Shown: piece by piece, positions 58,801 to 64,000 of the stretch
How the letters are laid out: each line of letters starts with the position of its first letter
How positions within the stretch are numbered: the stretch's first letter is position 1
DNA from: Saccharopolyspora erythraea
Lineage (GTDB): Bacteria > Actinomycetota > Actinomycetes > Mycobacteriales > Pseudonocardiaceae
Assembly: GCF_018141105.1 (NCBI RefSeq)
Contig: NZ_CP054839.1
Coordinates: forward strand, 7,505,411 to 7,569,410
DNA length: 64,000 nucleotides
Direction: 5' to 3'
Notes under the pieces: model-generated
The model's input: only the letters and a program-made list of their open reading frames with translations
Databases searched by the model: none
What the model was told of the DNA's origin: nothing
Position numbers and translations under genes: made by a program

Positions 58801-59632
58801 CGAGCTCGGTGCGGACGGTGACGTCCTCCAGGTGCGTGCGCGGCACGCTGTAGAGGTGCACGCCCCGGAAGATGCCGGAGAAGTGCCAGAAATCCATGTT
58901 CTCCAGGTACGAGCCCGAGCCCCAGCGGTGCACCTGGACGGCGATCGTGTTCGTGCCCGGGCGCAGGTGGTCGGTGACGTCGAACTCGGCGGGCGTGTGG
59001 CCGCCCTGGTCGTAGCCCACGTAGCGGCCGTTGACCCAGACGAACCAGCCGCTGGTCGCGCCCTCGAAGCGGAGCAGCTGGCGGCGGCCGTCCCAGTCGG
59101 CGGGGACCTCGAACTCGCGGACGTAGGCGCCGGTCGGGTTCACGTCGTCGGGGACATTCGGCGGGTCGTACGGGGCGACCTCGGAAGGCACGTTGCGATA
59201 GATCGGGCGGTCGTGGCCCTGCTGCTGCCACACGCCGGGGACCGACACCTCCGACCAGCCCTCGCCACCCGCTGCGCTCTGCCAGCCCTCGGGCAGGTCG
59301 CGGTGGTGCTCGGCGTAGCGGAACCGCCAGCTCCCGTCCAGCGGCAGCGTCCACGGGGTCGGCTCGTCCGCGGCGGCGTCGGTGTCGTGCCGCGCGCTGC
59401 GCAGCGCCTGCCCGGCGTCGGCGTAGGGGCGAAGCAGCGCGTGCTGCGGTTCCTGGCCTTCCCCGGTTCGCTGCGGATCTTCCAGGTACGACTCGACCTG
59501 CGCGGGATCGGCCGGGCCACCGGGCGGCTGCGGCTGCGCGGCGGTCGGAGCGGCGAGCAGGGCCGCCACGACCGCCGAAACGGTTGCGGCGACTGTCGCG
59601 ACGATCGTTGGCCGGCGTATCTCGCTTCGCAT
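55865..59632 (-). CDS. Secreted GH2 beta-galactosidase (LacZ-type) with inserted LamG/concanavalin-like domain
   Basis: 1255 residues from the ATG at 59632 (GGAGGG 5-6 nt upstream). A Sec signal (IVATVAATVSAVVAALLAAP) precedes the GH2 sugar-binding domain (WTLPLDGSWRFRYAEHHRDL), an immunoglobulin-like domain, and the TIM barrel (LRGVNRHEHDPATG, NAVRTSHYPNDPFWY). The likely acid/base is Glu509 in VIIWDTGNEAG and the nucleophile Glu574 in GEWLHAMGNS. About residues 640-820 form a LamG-like insert (SGTYDGSRVRLFVDGTEVAA), followed by the C-terminal Bgal_small_N region (FRAPTGNEW...). It presumably splits beta-galactosides outside the cell. It interrupts the usual tsaE-tsaB neighbourhood. Confidence 0.92.
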   Translation of the reverse strand: MRSEIRRPTIVATVAATVSAVVAALLAAPTAAQPQPPGGPADPAQVESYLEDPQRTGEGQEPQHALLRPYADAGQALRSARHDTDAAADEPTPWTLPLDGSWRFRYAEHHRDLPEGWQSAAGGEGWSEVSVPGVWQQQGHDRPIYRNVPSEVAPYDPPNVPDDVNPTGAYVREFEVPADWDGRRQLLRFEGATSGWFVWVNGRYVGYDQGGHTPAEFDVTDHLRPGTNTIAVQVHRWGSGSYLENMDFWHFSGIFRGVHLYSVPRTHLEDVTVRTELDDTYTDATLRLGVDVRRVAGGTAGPHAVRARLHDPGGAVVAEFERGIEVTGQGASAELAQPVAKPALWSDETPQLYAVVLELLDDKGAVLHTTQQPVGFREVEVRDRQLLLNGKPVDLRGVNRHEHDPATGRTVGRDRQRQDADLMLRHNVNAVRTSHYPNDPFWYRLADRRGLLLADEVDVETHYREDCSAADDCLADRDEWQRAFADRFAALLERDKNHPSVIIWDTGNEAGLGRAHYAMAEHARATDPTRPLYHQSNSPDGDAPFADVWGPRYPSPDRLEQIARETTKPVVMGEWLHAMGNSLGHYEDMWKTIRREPSLQGGFVWDWVDQGLARPLRSTPDVSGNGIPVHYGGNPEVVEGVSGKGLELSGLDDWVEAYRDPRLDVTGKAVTLDIQVKPLSWEGSGTFLSKGDKQWALQMPDPGHVEFFVYGEGRWHTARAAVPPNWWGQWHRVSGTYDGSRVRLFVDGTEVAAQPYSGAIAPNTMYTVSVGRNQEKHTDAFAGRTTHAVVDSARIYDTALTPERLAADPVDQAVFALDFAREEQRGEFLDYGATNFLANGVVNADRTPQPELAQMAYSHAPIRFEAGAADGEFTVRNLNHTLSTSAYELSWKLVEAGREIAGGPVEAEAAPGESAPVRLTLPPAGRTERFLVLEARRGDHVVSAEQLRAGGSEPAPPPVAPGPAGDLVVDDGEAAVSVRGAGFTYTFDRAAGTLTSMEVDGRQQLAGGPELDVFRAPTGNEWSGWSGLDPEAKFRAAGLDRLEPRVRSVEVEQPSPREVRVSVDTDVAGAPGNGFDSRWVYTVDGSGEVRVDHEVEAYGQQMRSLPWLPRVGMLLRLPDAAGDLTWYGRGPGESYPDRKDSQHMGLWSGTVDQQWFDFLPPQDNGVKVDTAWALLSGGGGGLQMSGEGMAVAADRHSNAERTAFAHELVRDGFVNLHVGPGVTGLGDTPVPVQDRYRVRADQKHGYSVTLRPVRQ

Positions 59633-59648
59633 GAACCCTCCGTTGGGC

Positions 59649-59719
59649 TTCAACAGCGACGCTTTGTGTTTTTTATTGTTTGAACCTGTGCTGTTGCCGG
59701 TGGAGCTTGTCGGTTCAAC
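59649..59719. promoter_or_regulatory. TTCAAC-type half-sites upstream of the GH2 gene
   Basis: Three elements related to the allB operator half GGTTCAACA occur here: TTCAACA (59649-59655), TGTTTGAACC (59677-59686), and GGTTCAAC (59712-59719). The spacing is irregular, and binding by the same regulator is speculative. Confidence 0.35.
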
Positions 59720-59808
59720 GATCGAAGGTCAATATGCCCAATTCAAAACAGCCTGGACGGAGCAAGCGCACACCAAGGACCCGTGAGTCTTCTTGGTCGC
59801 CGAAGAGC

Positions 59809-59856
59809 GAGGCTGTCTTCGGGAGCCGACGAGCGCGGGCTCCCGAAGACAGCCTC
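59809..59856. terminator. 19-bp-stem terminator downstream of allB
   Basis: Arms 59809-59827 and 59838-59856 are exact complements (starting GAGGCTGTCTTCGG) with a 10-nt loop. The hairpin is 80 bases past the allB stop and inside the 303-base gap before the GH2 gene. Confidence 0.75.
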
Positions 59857-59935
59857 CAACACCACCGGTCGCAGGAAACCGGCTTCACCGCGCGCGGCTG
59901 CTCCCGCGCGCGACGGCATCAGTACCCGAAGGTCG

Positions 59936-61312
59936 TCAGGCATCTCCCCTGGTCAGGAGACGGCCCTGGGCGGCGGCCGCGGTGTCGACGCCCGCGCCCG
60001 CGATGCGATTGCCGCGCAGCCAGGTCCCGCGCACGACGCCCGACAGCGGCCTGCCGTGGTAGGGCGAGACCGGGTTGCGGTGGCGCAGCTTCGCGACGTC
60101 GACGACGAAGGCGTCGTCGGGCGCGAACACGCAGAAGTCCGCGTCGTGGCCCACCGCGATGGAACCCTTGCGCTTGAGCCCGGCGATCTCGGCGGGCCTG
60201 CGCGCCATCCAGCGCACCACGTCGGCGAGGTCGTAACCGCGAACCCTGGCCTGCGTCCACACCGCCGACAGGCCGAGCTGCAGGCTGGAGACACCGCCCC
60301 AGGCGACCCCGAAGTCGCCGATGTCGAAGCGCTTGAGGTCGGGCGTGCAGGGCGAGTGGTCGCTGACCACGCAGTCGATCAGCCCGTCGGCCAGGCCCTT
60401 CCACAGCTGTTCGCGGTTGCGGGCCTCGCGGATCGGCGGGCACGCCTTGAACTGGGTCGCGCCGTCGGGGATCTCCTCCGCGCCGAAGCTCAGGTAGTGC
60501 GGGCAGGTCTCGACGGTGACCCGCACCCCGTCGGCCCGCGCGGAGGCGATCATCGGCAGGGCGTCCGAAGAGGACAGGTGCAGGATGTGCACGCGGCCGC
60601 CGATGCGCCGTGCCAGCTCGATGACCTGCGCGATGGCGAAGTTCTCCGCGCCGCGCGGGCGGGAGGCCAGGAAGTCGGAGTAGGCCTCGCCGTGCGGGGC
60701 GGGGGCGTGCTCGATCGCGTCGGAGTCCTCGGCGTGCACGATCATCAGCGCGTCGTGCTCGGCCAGCGTGCGCAGCGCCGCGTCGAGCTCGTCCGGCGCC
60801 AGCGGCGGGAACTCGTCGACGCCGGAGTGCAGCAGGAAGCACTTGAAGCCGAAGACGCCCGCCTCGTGCAGGCCGCGCAGCTCGGCCCGGTTGCCGTGCA
60901 CGGCACCGCCCCAGAAGCCGATGTCGACGAAGGCGCGGTCGCGGGCGGCCTTGCGCTTGACCTCCAGCGCGTCGACGTCGATCGTCGGCGGGAGGCTGTT
61001 GAGCGGCATGTCGACGATCGTGGTGATGCCGCCTTCGGCGGCGGCCATCGTGGCGGTGTCGAAGCCCTCCCACTCGGCGCGGCCGGGGTCGTTGACGTGC
61101 ACGTGGCTGTCGACCAGGCCGGGGAGGAGCACCTCGTCGTCAGCCAGTTCGACGACCTCCGCGGCGTCGAGGTCGGCGTCGAGGGACTCGACGGCGGCGA
61201 TGCGGCCGTCGCGCACGCCCACTGCGCCGGAGCCCTCGCCGTTGGGGCCGATGAGCCGTCGTGCGCGGAATACGACGTCGAACGCCGGCGATCCGGTGGC
61301 TGGTGCGGCCAA
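59936..61312 (-). CDS. allB: Allantoinase
   Basis: 458 residues. The start is a TTG at 61312, supported by AGGAGGT 7 nt upstream. It is a cyclic amidohydrolase: metal ligands in [13 protein letters not shown], the carboxylated Lys in [12 protein letters not shown], further His in [10 protein letters not shown] and [11 protein letters not shown], and the Asp in [14 protein letters not shown]. The [11 protein letters not shown] pattern and length indicate allantoinase rather than dihydroorotase or hydantoinase. It opens allantoin to allantoate during purine degradation. Glyoxylate from that route is handled by gcl and glycerate kinase upstream. A 21-bp palindrome sits just before the ribosome site. 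Confidence 0.95.
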   Translation of the reverse strand: MAAPATGSPAFDVVFRARRLIGPNGEGSGAVGVRDGRIAAVESLDADLDAAEVVELADDEVLLPGLVDSHVHVNDPGRAEWEGFDTATMAAAEGGITTIVDMPLNSLPPTIDVDALEVKRKAARDRAFVDIGFWGGAVHGNRAELRGLHEAGVFGFKCFLLHSGVDEFPPLAPDELDAALRTLAEHDALMIVHAEDSDAIEHAPAPHGEAYSDFLASRPRGAENFAIAQVIELARRIGGRVHILHLSSSDALPMIASARADGVRVTVETCPHYLSFGAEEIPDGATQFKACPPIREARNREQLWKGLADGLIDCVVSDHSPCTPDLKRFDIGDFGVAWGGVSSLQLGLSAVWTQARVRGYDLADVVRWMARRPAEIAGLKRKGSIAVGHDADFCVFAPDDAFVVDVAKLRHRNPVSPYHGRPLSGVVRGTWLRGNRIAGAGVDTAAAAQGRLLTRGDA

Positions 61313-61333
61313 CGCGGGTACCTCCTGTCACTC

Positions 61334-61354
61334 GGTTCAACAAAGTGTTGAACC
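61334..61354. promoter_or_regulatory. Palindromic operator of allB
   Basis: Perfect 9-bp arms, GGTTCAACA and TGTTGAACC, are separated by AAG and lie 21 bases before the TTG start. The placement, overlapping the promoter or 5' leader, fits an IclR- (AllR-like) or GntR-type repressor of allantoin use. No such regulator is in the window. Confidence 0.7.
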
Positions 61355-61718
61355 TTGCCTTGCCCGCGGTCAAGCCCCCGCGAGCGAACTCCACGGTCCG
61401 GCGGGTTCGCTGCCCGAGCAGGGACCACGACCCGAACGGGTCTGCGGGGTCCGCGGCTCCGGCGCACCGGAGCCGCGGGCAGCCGTCCACCGACACACCC
61501 GCGGCGTGCCCGACAGGCGCCCAGGTAGCCCCGGCTCCAGCCGGACTCGGATCTGCGGCCGCAGCGCTTCGATCCGGCGAGACTCGAAGCCCGCCGTGCG
61601 CCGGAGCCGACTTATTCCGCGATGTGAAGTATACGTGCCGTTTTATGGAATTCTGCGTCGTCGAGTCGCCCCAGTCAAGGCTCGCCGAACCGGAACCATC
61701 CCCGCGCGCCGAACCCGC
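61355..61718. other. Gap between glycerate kinase and allB, with terminator 61451-61478
   Basis: 364 bases without a gene. A perfect 12-bp stem, CCGCGGCTCCGG with CCGGAGCCGCGG and a CGCA loop (61451-61478), would end the gcl-glxK transcript. An AT-rich patch lies at 61615-61655. Confidence 0.6.
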
Positions 61719-62840
61719 CTACAGCCACTCTCGTGCGATGCGCTCGCCCACGCCGACGAGCAGCTGCGCGCCCTCGCGCATGCTGCGCTCCGGATCGGGC
61801 TCGACGTCGGCGAGGGCGTAGGCCGCCGCGAAGCCCGCGTCGTGCAGCCGCTGCGCCGGGAGCAGGCAGCGGCCCGCGACCGCCACCACCGGCACGCCCG
61901 CCGCCGACGCGCGCGACGCCACGCCCGCCGGGGCCTTGCCGTGCAGGGTCTGCTCGTCGAGCGAGCCCTCGCCGGTGACCACCAGCCGCGCGCCCGCCAG
62001 GCGGCGGTCGAAGCCGACCAGGTCGAGCACCACGTCGGTGCCGGGGCGCCGCCGGGCGCCGAGCACCGCGATGGCCCCGAAACCGACCCCGCCCGCCGCG
62101 CCGGCGCCGGGGTGGCCCGAGACGTCACCGCACCCGGCGGCCGACACCGCCTGCGCCCAGCGCGCCAGCGCGGCGTCGAGCTGCTCGACCTGGGCGGGGT
62201 CGGCGCCCTTCTGCGGACCGTAGACGTGGGCCGCCCCCTTCGGCCCCAGCAACGGGTTGTCCACATCGGACGCGAGCACGACCTCCGCGGAGTTCAGCCG
62301 CGGGTCCAGGTCGCCCAGGTCGAGCTTGTCCAGCTCCGCCAGCGCGCCGCCGCCCGGTGGCAGCGGGCTGCCGTCGGCGGCCAGCAGCCGCGCCCCCAGC
62401 GCGGCCAGCATGCCCGCACCGCCGTCGGTGCAGGCCGAGCCACCGACCCCCAGGACGATGGTGTGCGCGCCCTCGTCGAGCGCTGCCCGCACCAGCTCAC
62501 CGGTGCCCGCGCTCGTCGCGGTCATCGGCGCGAGCCGCGCCGGGTCCAGCATCGCGAGCCCGGACGCCGAGGCCAGCTCGACCACCGCGGTGTCGCCGTC
62601 GACGGCGATCTCGGCGTCGACCGGCTCGCCGACCGGCCCGGTGACCCGCACCGGCACCCGGCGGTAGCCGCTGGCGATCGCCGCGCTCACCGTGCCGTCA
62701 CCCCCGTCGGCGACCGGCGCGACCTGCACGTCGACGTCGGCGCGCACCCGGCGCATGCCATCGGCCACCGCCTCGGCGACTCCCGGAGCCGTCAGCGAGC
62801 CTTTGAACTTGTCGGGCGCGATCAGGACATGACCTGGCAC
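61719..62840 (-). CDS. glxK: Glycerate 2-kinase
   Basis: 373 residues, starting at the GTG at 62840 (GGAG about 9 nt upstream), then HVLIAPDKFKGSLTAPGVAEAV. It is a GarK/GlxK-type kinase: VAPVADGGDGTVSAAIASGY, ELASASGLAMLDPARLAP, VLGVGGSACTDGGAGMLAALG, LLGPKGAAHVYGPQKGA, and the late VTGEGSLDEQTLHGKAPAGVA. It phosphorylates D-glycerate to 2-phosphoglycerate, completing the glycerate pathway after glyoxylate carboligase and tartronate semialdehyde reductase. The reductase gene is not seen here. It lies 191 bases after gcl, with several hairpins between. Confidence 0.95.
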   Translation of the reverse strand: MPGHVLIAPDKFKGSLTAPGVAEAVADGMRRVRADVDVQVAPVADGGDGTVSAAIASGYRRVPVRVTGPVGEPVDAEIAVDGDTAVVELASASGLAMLDPARLAPMTATSAGTGELVRAALDEGAHTIVLGVGGSACTDGGAGMLAALGARLLAADGSPLPPGGGALAELDKLDLGDLDPRLNSAEVVLASDVDNPLLGPKGAAHVYGPQKGADPAQVEQLDAALARWAQAVSAAGCGDVSGHPGAGAAGGVGFGAIAVLGARRRPGTDVVLDLVGFDRRLAGARLVVTGEGSLDEQTLHGKAPAGVASRASAAGVPVVAVAGRCLLPAQRLHDAGFAAAYALADVEPDPERSMREGAQLLVGVGERIAREWL

Positions 62841-62865
62841 AACACACTCCACGTTCGACGTAGGA

Positions 62866-63027
62866 GCGTCCCCCGCCGGGCACGCCCGGCACGTGGTCCG
62901 GCGGGGGACGCCGAGGGGTACCGGTCCAATTGCAGCCGATACCCCCGCCTCGGGGAAGGGGCACCCGCCGGGACACCACCGCGTGTCCCGGCGAGCGACC
63001 CGTTTCCGGGCTCCGCCCGAGCCCGGA
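62866..63027 (-). terminator. Three successive hairpins between gcl and glxK
   Basis: In transcript order: TCCGGGCTC/GAGCCCGGA right after the gcl stop (63005-63027), GCCGGGACAC/GTGTCCCGGC (62967-62992), and a 14-bp stem GCGTCCCCCGCCGG with its complement (62866-62911). At least the first looks like a terminator. The others may limit or process read-through into glxK. Confidence 0.6.
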
Positions 63028-63031
63028 GCTC

Positions 63032-64000
63032 CTACAGGTTGGGGACTTCCTCCGGCTCGATCATCGCGTCGATCCGGATGCCGCGCGGGGTGTTGGCCTC
63101 GCGCTCGATCATCACCTCGACCAGCACCGGGCGGCTGGTGGCGACCGCCTCCTTGCGGGCCCACTCGATGGTGTCGCCCAGGTCGGCGGGGTTGATCACG
63201 CGCCGCCCCGAGCAGCCGTAGGCCTCCATCACCTTGACGTTGTCGGTGCCGAACTCGTCGTAGTGGATGTCGACCTCGGTGTTCATGCCGAACGCGTCGC
63301 CTTCGGCCTGGCGGATCAGGCCGAGGTACTCGTTGTTCAGCATGATGATCACGAACGGGACGTTGTACTGCGCGGCGACCGCGAGCTCCTCGACCAGGAA
63401 CTGGAAGCCGTAGTCGCCGACCACCGCGGCGACCTCGGCGTCGGGCTTGGCCGCCTTGACGCCGATCGCCGCCGGGATCTCCCAGCCGAGCGGGCCCGCC
63501 TGGCCGCAGACCTGGTAGTGCCGCGGCTTGTGCGCGGACTGGAACTGGCCGGACCAGATCTGGTAGAGCCCGATCGCGGTGACGAAGTAGGTGTCGGGGT
63601 CGAACAGGGCGTTGATCTCGCGGAACACCCGCGGCGCCTTGATCGGCACCGTGTCGTAGTCGTCCGGGCGGGTCAGGGTGCGCTTGAGCTCCACGACCCT
63701 GGACACCCACTGTGCGCGGTCCTTCGACGCGCCGCGCCGCTTGATCGCGTCGAGCAGCGCCCGCAGGAACAGCCTGGTGTCGGACACGATGCCGAGGTCG
63801 GGGCCGAAGACTTTGCCGATCTGCGTCGGCTCGATGTCGACGTGGATGAACTTGCGGTCACCGCGGTAGACGTCCAGCGCACCGGTGTGCCGGTCGCCGA
63901 AGCGGGCGCCGAGCGCGAGCACCAGGTCGGACTCCATGAACGACTGGTTGCCGTAGCGCTGGCTGGTCTGGATGCCGGTCATGCCCGCGAACAGCTCGTG
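63032..64000 (-). CDS. gcl: Glyoxylate carboligase (tartronate-semialdehyde synthase), C-terminal part
   Basis: The frame is open to the right edge; 322 residues of about 590 are visible. The central-domain segment FMESDLVLALGARFGDRHTG leads to the C-terminal TPP-binding domain with GPLGWEIPAAIGVKAAKPDA, VVGDYGFQFLVEELAVAAQY and NNEYLGLIRQAEGDAFGMN, followed by the GCSGRRV...PVLVEVMIEREANTPRG ending that is typical of Gcl. It condenses two glyoxylates to tartronate semialdehyde and CO2, using TPP and FAD. It is upstream of glxK and allB on the same strand, consistent with purine-derived glyoxylate use. Confidence 0.95.
   Translation of the reverse strand, partial: HELFAGMTGIQTSQRYGNQSFMESDLVLALGARFGDRHTGALDVYRGDRKFIHVDIEPTQIGKVFGPDLGIVSDTRLFLRALLDAIKRRGASKDRAQWVSRVVELKRTLTRPDDYDTVPIKAPRVFREINALFDPDTYFVTAIGLYQIWSGQFQSAHKPRHYQVCGQAGPLGWEIPAAIGVKAAKPDAEVAAVVGDYGFQFLVEELAVAAQYNVPFVIIMLNNEYLGLIRQAEGDAFGMNTEVDIHYDEFGTDNVKVMEAYGCSGRRVINPADLGDTIEWARKEAVATSRPVLVEVMIEREANTPRGIRIDAMIEPEEVPNL

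Overview
The window is very GC-rich, uses GTG and TTG starts freely, and has the gene order of an actinomycete of the family Pseudonocardiaceae. A Saccharopolyspora-like organism is my best guess, from the guaB-guaB3-choD, sigD-rsdA, bldM/whiD, groEL1 with a His-rich tail, and tsaB-rimI-tsaD neighbourhoods. No rRNA, tRNA, CRISPR array, prophage or insertion sequence is visible. Names are from reading motifs and gene order; no database search was run.

Layout. 0-1.6 kb: partial MarR/GbsR-type regulator, a methyltransferase, and a decayed glycosyltransferase joined to a LysR tail. 1.7-6.3 kb: pcrA with a 24-bp repeat tail, a DedA protein, and an AroQ chorismate mutase preceded by a complete-looking Tyr/Phe leader-peptide attenuator, the most interesting element here. 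6.3-11.9 kb: hydroxybutyrate dehydrogenase with its transporter, a PIG-L deacetylase and small membrane proteins. 12.3-15.6 kb: two tandem receptor-type Ser/Thr kinases. 15.7-19.3 kb: LysR/EamA pair, then 1.4 kb of intergenic repeats. 19.3-23.8 kb: a PspC/LiaF-like envelope-stress two-component locus and a GIDE-domain protein. 24-27 kb: a CebR-like LacI regulator, a GrpB-domain ORF lacking a stop, and a secreted GH16 glucanase behind a CebR-type operator. 27-31.8 kb: guaA, a two-component pair, and a frameshifted CPBP protease.

31.8-46.3 kb is conserved core: a ChoD-type oxidase, guaB3, guaB, a DUF5319 protein, anti-sigma RsdA and SigD, a BldM-type regulator, a MerR-type regulator, WhiD/WhiB3, and groEL1/groES under a CIRCE element. 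Decayed epoxide hydrolase and HD-domain genes sit between choD and guaB3. 46.3-53.5 kb looks like accessory DNA set into the core: two Tat-exported PhoD phosphatases, a secreted protein, small hypotheticals, a SanA/YdcF-like protein and a hydrolase remnant. The tRNA t6A genes tsaB-rimI-tsaD follow, then a large secreted GH2 beta-galactosidase-like enzyme. The right end is a purine-degradation/glyoxylate module (allB, glycerate kinase, gcl) with a strong palindromic operator before allB.

Themes: secreted scavenging enzymes (phosphate, beta-glucan, galactosides, allantoin), envelope sensing, developmental regulators beside guaB and groEL, and several genes broken by small indels.
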